A stretch of DNA of 64,000 nucleotides from Mesorhizobium sp. M2E.F.Ca.ET.219.01.1.1 (GCF_004016445.2 NZ_SADT02000007.1:124001-188000); one strand, 5' to 3'. Counted from the stretch's first letter, positions 26,306 through 35,378 are shown. The notes: generated by a model not told the origin, from the letters alone. Made by a program: numbers and translations.

Positions 26306-27244
26306 CTATGCCCTGCCATAGTAGAGCGTGACCGTGTGCTTCGCCTCGGCGAAGAACAGCCAGCGCTCGACAAGCATGCCGGCGAATTGCGAGACGGCTG
26401 CAAGCACGGACGCCATTGCCGCCAAAGGCCATGGCGCCATGAAGGCGAGGATGAGCAGGACGATCGGCACCACGAAAGCCAGCGCCTGCGTGATCCACCG
26501 CAGCTTCGCGCTATGCTTGCGCGCAATTCGAAAACCCATTTCCTTCAGCAGGTAGTTTTCTTCCGTATGCGGCCATTCGATCGACCGCACGGTGCCACCT
26601 GCAAGCCCGGTCGCGGTGTTTGCGGTGGTCGGAATCTCCAACTGGTCATTGTAGCGCCAGGTCGCGAGCTTCCAGACCCAGCCGGCGAGCGTGGCAAGCA
26701 GAGCGAGCTCTAGTATAGCGCTGGAGCCGGCGCTGAAGCTTTGAAGCAGGGCGTTCGCCAGAACGCTCCCGGTCATCGCCGCGAAGATAAGATAGGCCGG
26801 TAGCGTATAGCGGCTGTGCCACTGCGCGATCGGCTTCAGCGAAGCGTAGATCATGGCGGTCGTGCAGACGGTCGTGACCGCGCCTGCCGCCGCCAGCAGC
26901 CCGGCCACCGCCACCCAGCCGCCGCTCTTGCCGAGGAACACCCAGCCGACGCCGAACAGCGTGGCCGGGATGAAGGTCGCGACCGACGCCACGCCTTCGC
27001 GCGACAGCCAGGAGCTGCGCCATTGCGAGAAGGCGCGCCATGCGCGTTCCGGCCGGCCGAGATGACCGGTGGAGGACAAAAGCCCGGCTACGGTCAAGCC
27101 GAGCGCCAGCGCCATGCCGGCAAGGCCAAGCCAGAAATCGGCGGGAATGAACCCCAACCCACCAAGCACGCCGAGCAGCGCCAGCAGGCCGTAGCCGGCG
27201 CCCGTGGCGGTGGTGAAGAAGACGACCGAGAAAGCGGGATGCAT
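26306..27244 (-). CDS. soeC: Membrane anchor subunit of sulfite dehydrogenase (SoeC/DmsC family)
   Basis: A 312-residue integral membrane protein of the DmsC family with about eight hydrophobic segments, beginning MHPAFSVVFFTTATGAGYGL. It contains the family motif STGHLGRPERAWRAF near residue 62 and SWLSREG. It would anchor the catalytic and Fe-S subunits to the cytoplasmic face of the membrane and pass electrons to quinone. It is the last gene of soeA-soeB-soeC, 2 bp after soeB. The substrate assignment depends on soeA. Confidence 0.85.
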   Translation of the reverse strand: MHPAFSVVFFTTATGAGYGLLALLGVLGGLGFIPADFWLGLAGMALALGLTVAGLLSSTGHLGRPERAWRAFSQWRSSWLSREGVASVATFIPATLFGVGWVFLGKSGGWVAVAGLLAAAGAVTTVCTTAMIYASLKPIAQWHSRYTLPAYLIFAAMTGSVLANALLQSFSAGSSAILELALLATLAGWVWKLATWRYNDQLEIPTTANTATGLAGGTVRSIEWPHTEENYLLKEMGFRIARKHSAKLRWITQALAFVVPIVLLILAFMAPWPLAAMASVLAAVSQFAGMLVERWLFFAEAKHTVTLYYGRA

Positions 27245-27246
27245 GA

Positions 27247-27981
27247 TCAGTTCGAAAGCATGCGGTCGACCCAACCGAGGAAACCGCCCTCGGCCTTGAT
27301 CGGCTGCAGCGCCGGCGCATCGACCTTCGCGGCGCGTTCGCTGCGGGCTCGCGGCGGCAGATAGCGGTTGGTCGGCTTGTAGCCAAGCTCCGGCATCAGC
27401 GCGACGCCGCCTCGCTCCTCGACGAGCTGCGAGATCGCCGAGGCCGGATCGCCGAGATCGCCGAAATGCCGGGCGCTGGTCGGGCAGGCGGCGACGCAGG
27501 CTGGCACGCGATCCTCTTCGGCCAGATGGTCGTTGTAGATGCGGTCGACGCAGAGCGTGCATTTCTTCATCACGCCGACATCTGTGTCGAACTCGCGCGC
27601 TCCATAGGGACAGGCCCAGCTGCACAATTTGCAGCCGATGCATTTGTCCTCGTCGACCAGCACGATGCCGTCCGAGGCGCGCTTGTAGGAGGCGCCGGTC
27701 GGGCAGACGGTGACGCAGGCCGGCGTCTCGCAATGGAGGCAGGAGCGCGGGAAGTTCACCGTGCGGCCACCCAATTCCGTCGTGTGTTCGTAACTATGCA
27801 CGCGGTTGAACCAGACGCCGTCGGCATGCCCGCCATAGGGATCGACATCGGTCAGCGGCGCCATGTGGCCGCCCGTGTTCCACTCCTTGCAGGCGGTGAC
27901 GCAGGCCTGGCAGCCGACGCAGGTGTCGAGGTCGATGACGAGGCCGAGTTTCTTGTCGGTTTGGGCGGGAAGGCAGGTCAT
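27247..27981 (-). CDS. soeB: 4Fe-4S electron-transfer subunit (SoeB/DmsB family)
   Basis: A 244-residue ferredoxin-like subunit with four cysteine clusters for [4Fe-4S] centres: CVGCQACVTACKEWN, CLHCETPACVTVCPTGA, CIGCKLCSWACPYGA, and CTLC with PACVAACPTSA. No Tat or Sec signal precedes it, so it is cytoplasmic. The ATG at 27981 overlaps the soeA stop as ATGA and is preceded by GAGGGAAG. It relays electrons from the molybdenum subunit to the membrane anchor. Confidence 0.9.
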   Translation of the reverse strand: MTCLPAQTDKKLGLVIDLDTCVGCQACVTACKEWNTGGHMAPLTDVDPYGGHADGVWFNRVHSYEHTTELGGRTVNFPRSCLHCETPACVTVCPTGASYKRASDGIVLVDEDKCIGCKLCSWACPYGAREFDTDVGVMKKCTLCVDRIYNDHLAEEDRVPACVAACPTSARHFGDLGDPASAISQLVEERGGVALMPELGYKPTNRYLPPRARSERAAKVDAPALQPIKAEGGFLGWVDRMLSN

Positions 27982-30908
27982 TCGGCGGCTTCCCTCTTCA
28001 TACGGAATTCCGCGCCGAAGCGAAGCACTTCGGGCGAAGCTTGGAAATGCGGCGGCTGGGCAAAGCGTTCGAATTGCGGCTCGGTGAAGCCGGCTTCGTC
28101 CGCCGCGCATTTAACGATGCGCACGCGCACGTCGAACCACGCCGCCTGTCCGGTGACGGGATCGGAGTTAGAATAGCGCTTGCCGTTGGCGTCGGCCGAT
28201 GTCTGGTCGCCGATGATATGGTTGAGCAGGAAGCCGCGATTACTCTCGGCCGCATCGTCCTTCAGGCCCCAGCTGCCGCGTCGCTTGCCGATCGCATTCC
28301 AGGTCCACACCGTGTCCGGGTTGACGCCGTCGATCAGCTTGATCTGGCCCTTCACCCTTCCGTTGACGCTTTCGATCCAAACCCAGTCGTCGTCGGCAAG
28401 GCCAAGTCCGGCGGCCGTCTGGCGATGCACGAACAGCCGGTTCTGGCTGGTGATCTGCCGCAGCCACGCATTCTGCGAGCCCCAGGAATGGTACATGTGC
28501 ATCGGCCGCTGCGTCAGCGCATGCAGCGGGTATTTTTCGAGATCGACGGTGTCGTCCTCGAAGGGCGCGTACCAGAAGGGCAGCGGGTCCATATAGGCCT
28601 CGATGCGCCCGCGCTCGGCCTCCGGCGGCTGCACCTTGCCATGGCCGCGCGCTGCCAGCCTGAACCGCTGGATCGGCTCGGAATAGAGCTGGAAGACGAT
28701 AGGCTCCGCCTTGGCGATGAAACCCATCTCCACCGCGAAGTCGAGATAGGCGCGGTTGCCCATCTTGTAATAGCGCTGGTCGTCGGAAAAATCGTGGTGC
28801 CAGAAGCCGCCATTGTCGATGTAGCGCTGCAACTGGTCAGGGTTGACGTCGCCCTTGCCGATCGAGCCGCCATCCTTGCCGCGCCAGCCGGCTAAAGGGC
28901 CGATGCCGGGCGTGCGCTCGTGGTTGACGATATAGTCGGCATAGTCGCGGTATTTCGCCGAGCCGTCCTCGTTGACGAAGCCTGGCAGGCCAAGCCGCGC
29001 GCCGAGCTCGATCAGCACCGACTGGAACGGCCGCACGTCGCGGTCGGGCTGCACCACTGGGTGGCGAATGGCGTCGGCGGCTCCGTCGGCATGGCTGATC
29101 GGCCGGTCGAGCAAGCTGATGCAGTCGTGCCGCTCGAGATAGGTGGTGTCGGGCAGCACCAGGTCCGCGAACGCCACCGTCTCGGAATTATAGGCGTCGG
29201 AATAGATGATGAAGGGAATCTTGTAGGCGCCCGCTTCGTCCTTGTCGGTCAGCATGCGGATCGTCTCGATCGTGTTCATCGACGAGTTCCACGCCATGTT
29301 CGACATGTACATCATCAGCGTGTCGATCGGGTAAGGGTCGCCGGCCCAGGCGTTGCGGATCACCGTATGCATCAGCCCGTGCGCGGCCAAGGGCGCTTCC
29401 CAGGAATAGGCCTTGTCGATGCGGGTGGGCCGGCCGGCTTCGTCGACCAGAAGATCGTCCGGGCTGCAGACGAAGCCGAGAGGCATGCCATCCAGCGGCG
29501 TCATCGGCTGAGCATTCTTTCCACATGGCTTCGGTCCCGGCGGCGCGCAGCGCGGGTAGGGCGGCTTGAAGCGGAAGCCGCCCGGAACGTCCACAGTGCC
29601 GAGCAGAACCTGCAGCAAATGGATGGCGCGGCAAGTGTGAAAACCGTTGGCATGAGCCGAGATGCCGCGCATGGCATGCATCGACACCGGCCGCCCCTTG
29701 ATCGTCTCGTGGCGGCGGCCCGCCCAGTCGGTCCAGGCGACCGGCAGTTCGATCACCTGCTCGAAGGCGACATGCGCTAGCTCCGCCGCGATGCGCCTGA
29801 TCTCTTCGGCGCTGACGCCGCAACGCTCCGCCACGGCATCCGGCGAATAGCTCTCGTCGAGATAGCGCTCGGCCATGAGCTGGAACACCGGCACGCAGCG
29901 TCGCCCGCCGACTTCATAGCCGCCGGTCAGCACTGGTTTAGCCTCGGGGTTGGCAGCGTTGACCGGCTGCTTCGCCACACGGTCCCAGGCAAGCAGGTTG
30001 CCGTCGGCGTCGCGCACAAAGAGTCCATCATCGGCCGCGCCCGGCTCCTGCACAACCAGCACCGGCGCGTTGGTGTAGCGCAGCAGATAGTCGAGATCGA
30101 CGCGGCCGGCCTTGAGCAGTTCATGGACCAGCGCCAGCACGAACAGTCCGTCCGTGCCCGGCCTGATGCCGATCCAGTCGTCGGCGATGGCGTTGTAGCC
30201 GGTGCGGCAGGGATTGATCGAAACCACCTTGGCGCCGCGCGCCTTGAGCTTGCCCAGCCCGATCTTGATCGGGTTGGAATCATGGTCCTCGGCGACGCCG
30301 AACAGCATGAAGTATTTCGTATTGTCCCAGTCGGGCTCGCCGAACTCCCAGAACGAGCCGCCGATCGTGTAGAGTCCGCCCGCCGCCATGTTGACCGAGC
30401 AGAAGCCGCCATGCGCGGCGAAATTGGGTGTGCCGAATTTCGACGCCCACCAGCCGGTCAGCGATTGCGACTGGTCGCGTCCGGTGAAGAAGGCGAGTTT
30501 TTTCGGATCGGTGCGGCGGATCGCCGACAGCCGTTCAGTGGCGATGGTCAGCGCCTCGTCCCATTCGATCTCGCGGAATTCACCCGAGCCGCGCGGGCCT
30601 GTCCTCAGCAGCGGCTTCCTCAGCCGCGCCGGGCTGTAATGCTGCATGATGCCGGCGCTGCCCTTGCCGCAGATCACGCCGCGGTTCACCGGATGGTCCT
30701 TGTTGCCGTTGATGTAACGCACCTTGCCGTCCTTGATATGGACGTCGATGCCGCAGCGGCACGCGCACATATAGCAGGTGGTCTTGGCGATGCGGTCGGA
30801 GACGCTGGGCGAGGTTTCGACGCCGTCGCCCTCATTTGGTGCGTGAGTGTCGGCCAGCGGCCGTTGCGAGGGTGCGGAGTTGGCGCCGCGCGGCGCGGCT
30901 TTGCTCAT
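27978..30908 (-). CDS. soeA: Molybdopterin oxidoreductase, SoeA-like sulfite dehydrogenase catalytic subunit
   Basis: A 976-residue DMSO-reductase-family enzyme. The N-terminal [4Fe-4S] motif is C45-x2-C48-x3-C52-x27-C80. Cys170 in AAHGGFCSVNMAAGG is the likely molybdenum ligand. Molybdopterin-binding and C-terminal aspartate-decarboxylase-like domains follow (VWIESVNGRVKG). There is no Tat signal, so it faces the cytoplasm, as SoeA of Allochromatium and roseobacters does. SoeABC oxidises sulfite to sulfate and reduces quinone. Gene order A-B-C and overlap with soeB fit. Other DMSO-reductase-like substrates cannot be excluded. A LysR gene is divergent, and a TauE/SafE gene lies 3.4 kb away. 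Confidence 0.8.
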   Translation of the reverse strand: MSKAAPRGANSAPSQRPLADTHAPNEGDGVETSPSVSDRIAKTTCYMCACRCGIDVHIKDGKVRYINGNKDHPVNRGVICGKGSAGIMQHYSPARLRKPLLRTGPRGSGEFREIEWDEALTIATERLSAIRRTDPKKLAFFTGRDQSQSLTGWWASKFGTPNFAAHGGFCSVNMAAGGLYTIGGSFWEFGEPDWDNTKYFMLFGVAEDHDSNPIKIGLGKLKARGAKVVSINPCRTGYNAIADDWIGIRPGTDGLFVLALVHELLKAGRVDLDYLLRYTNAPVLVVQEPGAADDGLFVRDADGNLLAWDRVAKQPVNAANPEAKPVLTGGYEVGGRRCVPVFQLMAERYLDESYSPDAVAERCGVSAEEIRRIAAELAHVAFEQVIELPVAWTDWAGRRHETIKGRPVSMHAMRGISAHANGFHTCRAIHLLQVLLGTVDVPGGFRFKPPYPRCAPPGPKPCGKNAQPMTPLDGMPLGFVCSPDDLLVDEAGRPTRIDKAYSWEAPLAAHGLMHTVIRNAWAGDPYPIDTLMMYMSNMAWNSSMNTIETIRMLTDKDEAGAYKIPFIIYSDAYNSETVAFADLVLPDTTYLERHDCISLLDRPISHADGAADAIRHPVVQPDRDVRPFQSVLIELGARLGLPGFVNEDGSAKYRDYADYIVNHERTPGIGPLAGWRGKDGGSIGKGDVNPDQLQRYIDNGGFWHHDFSDDQRYYKMGNRAYLDFAVEMGFIAKAEPIVFQLYSEPIQRFRLAARGHGKVQPPEAERGRIEAYMDPLPFWYAPFEDDTVDLEKYPLHALTQRPMHMYHSWGSQNAWLRQITSQNRLFVHRQTAAGLGLADDDWVWIESVNGRVKGQIKLIDGVNPDTVWTWNAIGKRRGSWGLKDDAAESNRGFLLNHIIGDQTSADANGKRYSNSDPVTGQAAWFDVRVRIVKCAADEAGFTEPQFERFAQPPHFQASPEVLRFGAEFRMKREAAE

Positions 30909-31063
30909 GATTGGCGAACGCTCTTGCCGTTCGCCATCTTGGCCTTCGTCTTCGGTCCCGGGCCGCGCATGTAATGAAGTTCAGGATGATAGCGCTCGCC
31001 GGAGAGCTGCCGCTTCAGCCGGCGGCTCCAATGCGCGAATAGGGATTTGAAGCGCCCTGCCAT
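30905..31063 (-). CDS. Small basic protein translationally coupled to soeA
   Basis: A 52-codon frame starting MAGRFKSLFAHWSRRLKRQL and ending with a TGA that overlaps the soeA ATG as ATGA. It is rich in Arg and Lys (about a third of residues) and has no cysteines or membrane segment. The overlap, G/C-rich third codon positions and position as first gene of the soe operon argue that it is real. The ribosome-binding site is weak (GGGA very close to the ATG; AAAGG further up). I do not recognise a family. It could be a leader peptide that only serves to control soeA translation, or a small maturation factor. Confidence 0.5.
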   Translation of the reverse strand: MAGRFKSLFAHWSRRLKRQLSGERYHPELHYMRGPGPKTKAKMANGKSVRQS

Positions 31064-31187
31064 TTCCCAGTCTTGGCCTTTGACGACCAGTTTTTTCCAA
31101 CCTCAGGCGAAAACTTAGAACAAAGCAATTGATGCGTCTAACAAGCGGCTCTTGTAATTCCGATCGATTTTGCTTCTTAGTTGGCCC

Positions 31188-32093
31188 ATGACTCTCGATC
31201 AGTTGCGCATCTTCGTTGCCGTCGCCGAGCATGGCCATATGACCAAGGCCGCCGAGCGGCTCGGCATCTCGCAATCGGCGGCCTCTGCCGCCATCCGCGC
31301 GCTCGAAAGCCAGCATGGCGTGCGCCTGTTCAACCGCGTCGGCCGCAACATCGAGCTGGCCCAGACCGGCCACCGTTTCCTGCCGGAGGCGAAGGCGGTC
31401 CTGGATCGCGCCGCCGCCGCCCGCGGCGTGCTGGAGGATGTCTCGCAGACCGTCGCCGGCAGCCTGTCGATCGCGGCCAGCCAGACCATCGCCAGCTACT
31501 GGCTGCCGCGTCGCCTGGCCGCCTTCCACGAAGCCTATCCGGCCGTGAAGCTAAGCGTGACGATCGGCAACACCAGGCAGGTCGAGACCAATGTGTTGGA
31601 TGGCCGCGCCGATTTCGGCCTGGTCGAGGGCCGAACCGAGTCCGACATCCTGCGCCGCGCCACGGTCGACGAGGACCGCATGACGCTGGTGGTGGCGCGT
31701 TCGCATCCCGAGATTCCGATGACGCGGGCGGGCAATCTCGACATCAAGGCGCTGCGCTGGATCATCAGGGAAGGCGGGTCGGGCACGCGCGAGGCGCTTG
31801 AGGATTTCGCGCATGGTCAGGGTGTTCCGCCGGCCGAGCTGCAGATTTTCCTCGTCTTGCCAAGCAACGAGGCCGTGCGTCAGGCGGTCGAGGCCGGCGC
31901 GGGCGCCACGATCATCTCGGAGCTGGTGGTCGCGCGCTCCCTGGCCGAGGGCAGCCTCAGGGCCGTTCCGGTCGAGCTGCCGAAGCGCGACTTCGCAATG
32001 ATCACGCACCGCGACCGCCAGGCCAGCCTCGCCCAGATGGCGCTGAAGGCGCATCTCACGGGCCGGGCGGACGCGCCGGCGAGCGCGGAATAA
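31188..32093 (+). CDS. LysR-family transcriptional regulator
   Basis: A 301-residue LysR regulator. The N-terminal helix-turn-helix is MTKAAERLGISQSAASAAIR at about residues 17-36. The C-terminal co-inducer-binding domain follows (SLSIAASQTIASYWLPRRLA; DFGLVEG). The ATG at 31188 gives MTLDQLRIFVAVAEHG, the standard LysR opening. It is divergent from the soe operon across a 124-bp gap, the normal place for a LysR regulator of its neighbours, so control of sulfite oxidation is likely but unproven. It ends exactly where the convergent Hsp70-like gene ends. Confidence 0.9.
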   Translation: MTLDQLRIFVAVAEHGHMTKAAERLGISQSAASAAIRALESQHGVRLFNRVGRNIELAQTGHRFLPEAKAVLDRAAAARGVLEDVSQTVAGSLSIAASQTIASYWLPRRLAAFHEAYPAVKLSVTIGNTRQVETNVLDGRADFGLVEGRTESDILRRATVDEDRMTLVVARSHPEIPMTRAGNLDIKALRWIIREGGSGTREALEDFAHGQGVPPAELQIFLVLPSNEAVRQAVEAGAGATIISELVVARSLAEGSLRAVPVELPKRDFAMITHRDRQASLAQMALKAHLTGRADAPASAE

Positions 32094-33350
32094 TCACGCG
32101 TATTTCCGCTGCGCGTCGAGCGCCAGGCCAAGGCCGACCGAGCCGAACATATCGCCTTCGATGACCGAAGCCTGCGGCACCAGCGACAGGATTTCCCGTT
32201 TGGCCAGCGGGATGGCGGTCGAGCCGCCGGTCAGGAACACGGCGGTGATGGCGGAGGCTGGAACGCCGGCGTCGGCGATCGTCTGTCTGACCGTCGCGGC
32301 CACGCGTTCGATGTCGCCGGCGATGGTCTCCTCGAGGCCCGCGCGCGTGATCTCGGCCGCGAAGCGCGCGCCGGGCAGCGACACCTTCACCTCGGCCGAA
32401 GGCTGGTCGGTCAGCGCGATCTTGGCCTTTTCGACCAGGCCCGCCATCGCGTGGCCGTAGCGATGCTCGACGACATGGATGAACCGGTCGACGAGGTCGG
32501 CCCGCTCGGCCTCGTAGCGGATCTGTCGCAGGTCGGTCATCGCTTTGGCGGTGTAGACGAGGTTGATGCGCTGCCAGGTGGCTAGGTCGATGAAATAGGC
32601 TGCCGGCAGGTTGCGCTTGTGGTCCTTGGTCCGCGTCAGATAGCCGAGCTCGGGCATGACATGGGCAATGCTGAGCAGCCGGTCGAAATCGGTGCCGCCG
32701 ATATGGATACCGCGATTGGCGAGGATATCCGCCTTGCGGTCGGTCGAGCGGGCGCGGTCCGGCGAGACCCGCACGATCGAGAAGTCGGAGGTGCCGCCGC
32801 CCATGTCGACGATCAGCGCCAGCTCCTCGCGGGTGACCTTCTGCTCATAGTCGAGCGCCGCAGCGATCGGCTCGAATTGGAAGGCGATGTGCTTGAAGCC
32901 TTGCGCGCGCGCCGCCTTCTCCAATTCGCCCTGCGCCTTTGCATCGGCGGCCGCGTCGTCGTCGACGAACTGCACGGGCCGACCCAGCACCACGTTCTCA
33001 ACCGCGCCGCCGGCGTCTTCTTCGAGCCGCTTCTTCAAATGGCCGACGAACATGCCGACAATGTCGATGAAGCCGATCTGGCGCGCCTTGATGCGCGTCT
33101 TTTCGTTGGCGAGCGTGCTGCCGAGCACGCTCTTCAGCGAGCGCATCAGCCGCCCTTCGATGCTGTCGGTATAGTCGCTGATCGCGCGGCGGCCGAAATA
33201 GGTGAAGCCGTCCTCGAAATTGAAGAAGACGGCGCTCGGCAAGGTGGGTTGCTCGCCTTCCAGCGCCACCAGTCGCGCCCGGCCGTCGCGGATCACGCCC
33301 ACAGTGGAATTGGACGTGCCGAAATCGATGCCGCCGAATGCCGATTGCAT
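32094..33350 (-). CDS. Hsp70-like ATPase, YegD family
   Basis: A 418-residue protein containing only the actin-like ATPase half of Hsp70. Phosphate motif 1 is GGIDFGTSNSTVGV (6-19), phosphate motif 2 is DMGGGTSDF (182-190), and the adenosine motif LTGGSTAIP is near the C-terminus. The peptide-binding domain of DnaK is missing, as in E. coli YegD. AGGAGG lies 5 nt before the ATG. It stands alone. The stop abuts the stop of the LysR gene with no spacer. The role of YegD proteins is poorly known. Confidence 0.9.
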   Translation of the reverse strand: MQSAFGGIDFGTSNSTVGVIRDGRARLVALEGEQPTLPSAVFFNFEDGFTYFGRRAISDYTDSIEGRLMRSLKSVLGSTLANEKTRIKARQIGFIDIVGMFVGHLKKRLEEDAGGAVENVVLGRPVQFVDDDAAADAKAQGELEKAARAQGFKHIAFQFEPIAAALDYEQKVTREELALIVDMGGGTSDFSIVRVSPDRARSTDRKADILANRGIHIGGTDFDRLLSIAHVMPELGYLTRTKDHKRNLPAAYFIDLATWQRINLVYTAKAMTDLRQIRYEAERADLVDRFIHVVEHRYGHAMAGLVEKAKIALTDQPSAEVKVSLPGARFAAEITRAGLEETIAGDIERVAATVRQTIADAGVPASAITAVFLTGGSTAIPLAKREILSLVPQASVIEGDMFGSVGLGLALDAQRKYA

Positions 33351-33510
33351 CGCAGCCTCCTGTCGTTGCCTTGCGGCGGGCTTGCCGACGACGCCAAGCG
33401 CGCCGTCATCCGGATGGCCGGACCGCTCTGCCGAATTGATTGTGCTTGTTCACCCCTTGGGCTGGGAGGCGGCGGTTTATCGCATGATCGCCCGCAGGAA
33501 AACCCCTTGC

Positions 33511-33535
33511 GGGAAAATGGGCTTCCATTTTTCCC
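33511..33535 (-). terminator. Hairpin after the PF09608 gene
   Basis: GGGAAAATGG / CCATTTTTCCC forms a stem with one bulge and a 4-nt loop, 7 bp past the stop codon of the PF09608 gene. There is no clear U tract, so it is only a candidate terminator. Confidence 0.4.
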
Positions 33536-33541
33536 GTGTCT

Positions 33542-34333
33542 TCAATCCTTGCGGAAGATGAGCCGCCCCAGCCAGCCGGTCAGCATTGCGAGCGATATGG
33601 CGAACACGCCGTAGAGGAAGGAATAGTCATGCGCGACGCGAAAGACCGATTGCTCGAAACCGGACTTGCGGATTTCGAGCTGGGCCGAGCTTTCCTTGAC
33701 GAACATGCCGCTCTTGAACAGGAAGGCGCGGGCTTTGTGCGTGCCGACCGGCACGTTGGGCGCGAGCCGCACCGTGGCGCGAAACAGGTTCTGCGACAGG
33801 AACTGCACGCCGCCGACATTTTCGCTGTAGAGGCCGGTCGCCGCCTTGCGCTCCCGAAGTGCCGCGGTGAATTCCTCGATTGTTGCCGGGCTGTCGGTCG
33901 CGTCGGCGGGCTTCAGGTAGAGGTTCTGCGCGCCGAGCGAGAGCTGCTTGTATTTGGCAGGATCGGCGATGTCCTGCAGCGGCCGCGTCGTCGCGACGGA
34001 GTAGGAGACCGGCACGTTCTCGAAAGTCTCCGAGTCCAGGTTGATCCAGACGCCGAGCACGCGGTCCTTGCGCCGGACGACCACGGGCCGTGGCGGCCCT
34101 TCGAGCACGACGACCACGTCGTAGCGTCCCTGGCGCGCGACCAGCGGATCGGGGTTTTCCAGCGATCCGAAGATCGTCAGGTCGGCGCCGGAGAAGCCCG
34201 CCGTGATGGAAATGGCGTCGGTCGAAAGGCCGATCTGGATGCTTTCGGTGGGCGGCGTCTGGGCCGTCGCCGGGGAAAGGGCGAAGAGCATCGACAACGG
34301 GACGGCGGCTGCAAACGCTCTCAACCCCGCCAT
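33542..34333 (-). CDS. PF09608/TIGR02186-type membrane protein, partner of TauE/SafE
   Basis: A 263-residue protein. A signal peptide (cleaved near ATAQ) precedes a long periplasmic domain (IQIGLSTDAISITAGFSGADLTIFG; VVVVLEGPPRPVVVRRKDRVLG), with one C-terminal membrane helix (FLYGVFAISLAMLTGWLGRL) and a short cytoplasmic tail. It matches the alphaproteobacterial family that is regularly encoded next to TauE/SafE permeases. Its start shares one base with the tauE stop (TGATG), so translation is coupled. It may be a periplasmic partner of the exporter, but the function is not established. Confidence 0.8.
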   Translation of the reverse strand: MAGLRAFAAAVPLSMLFALSPATAQTPPTESIQIGLSTDAISITAGFSGADLTIFGSLENPDPLVARQGRYDVVVVLEGPPRPVVVRRKDRVLGVWINLDSETFENVPVSYSVATTRPLQDIADPAKYKQLSLGAQNLYLKPADATDSPATIEEFTAALRERKAATGLYSENVGGVQFLSQNLFRATVRLAPNVPVGTHKARAFLFKSGMFVKESSAQLEIRKSGFEQSVFRVAHDYSFLYGVFAISLAMLTGWLGRLIFRKD

Positions 34334-35256
34334 CAGTTGAGGCCCGCGGCGGACAGCGAATAGAGATTGGGCGGCGTCACGAACAGATCGACGGCGAGGC
34401 GTATGGCGACGGCCAGCACCAGCATCGCCAGAAGTGCGCGCAACTGCTCGCCGCGCAGCCTCTGGCCGGCCTTGGCGCCATACTGCGCGCCGGCGACGCC
34501 GCCTGCCATCAGGAGGAAGGCCAGGATCACGTCGACCGTCTGGTTGGTCGTGGCATGTACCAGGGTGGTGTAGGCCGAGGTGAAGATGATCTGGAACAGC
34601 GAGGTGCCGATAACGACATTGGTCGGCACCTTGAGCAGATAGATCAGCGCCGGCACCATGATGAAGCCGCCGCCGACGCCCATGATCGACGACAGGAAGC
34701 CGATCCCGGCGCCGAGCCCGAGCACCGGGATGACGCTGACGAACAGCTTGGAGGCGCGGAAGCGCATCTTGAACGGCAGCCGGTGGATCCAGTTGTGCTG
34801 CCCGGATTTCTTCAAGACCGGCGCTGCGCCGCTGCGGCTGGCGCGCAGCGCATTGAGGCTTTCGACCAGCATCAGCCCGCCGACGGTGCCGAGCAACACC
34901 ACGTAGAGCAGCGAGATGAAAAGGTCCAACTGGCCGAGCCGGCGCAACAGCGCAAAGACATAGATGCCCGCCGTCGAGCCGACAATGCCGCCGGCCAGAA
35001 GCACGCCGCCCAGCTTGAAGTCGAGCGTGCCGCGCTTGAAATGCGACAGCGCGCCGGAGAAGGAGGAGGCGATGACCTGGTTTGCGCCTGTGGCCACCGC
35101 GATCGCCGGCGGGATGTTGTAGAAGATCAAAAGCGGCGTGATGAGGAAGCCGCCGCCGACCCCGAACATGCCCGACAGGAAACCCACCGCCGCGCCCATT
35201 GCCAGCAGCACGAAGACGTTGACGGAAATTTCCGCGATCGGGAGATAGATGCCCAC
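34333..35256 (-). CDS. TauE/SafE-family permease (probable sulfite or organosulfonate exporter)
   Basis: A 307-residue membrane protein with two TauE repeats, each beginning with the glycine-rich motif: GFLSGMFGVGGGFLITPLL near residue 22 and GFLSSIMGVGGGFIMVPALI near 190. About eight membrane segments are visible. Family members export sulfite, sulfoacetate or related anions. It is coupled to the PF09608 gene and lies on the same strand as, but about 3.4 kb upstream of, the soe operon, with unrelated genes between. The sulfur link is therefore suggestive only. Confidence 0.88.
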   Translation of the reverse strand: MGIYLPIAEISVNVFVLLAMGAAVGFLSGMFGVGGGFLITPLLIFYNIPPAIAVATGANQVIASSFSGALSHFKRGTLDFKLGGVLLAGGIVGSTAGIYVFALLRRLGQLDLFISLLYVVLLGTVGGLMLVESLNALRASRSGAAPVLKKSGQHNWIHRLPFKMRFRASKLFVSVIPVLGLGAGIGFLSSIMGVGGGFIMVPALIYLLKVPTNVVIGTSLFQIIFTSAYTTLVHATTNQTVDVILAFLLMAGGVAGAQYGAKAGQRLRGEQLRALLAMLVLAVAIRLAVDLFVTPPNLYSLSAAGLN

Positions 35257-35340
35257 CCGTCTGTCTCGATCAGTTTGCGTGTCGGCGTATAGCGCCGTCC
35301 CCGGACACTAAAGCACCGAAAAGCCAATTTTTTATTGCGC

Positions 35341-35378
35341 CGGCGCGGCCGCGGGATTGAACCCCCGCGGCCGCGCCG
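35341..35378. other. Perfect 15-bp GC hairpin between podJ-like gene and tauE
   Basis: CGGCGCGGCCGCGGG pairs perfectly with its complement across an 8-nt loop containing ATTGAA. It lies 70 bp past the stop of the large PodJ-like gene. No U tract follows on either strand, so it is an atypical terminator or another structured element. Confidence 0.6.

Noticed and set aside
26306..27733. A single 475-codon frame covering soeC and part of soeB
   Set aside because: Only the part from the ATG at 27244 encodes the DmsC-type membrane protein. The upstream part is soeB read in another frame.
35341..35378. Possible tRNA 3' end, because the hairpin loop region on the minus strand reads GGTTCAATCC
   Set aside because: No D-arm, anticodon arm or acceptor partner lies upstream, and the stem is far too long for a T-arm. 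The resemblance is chance.
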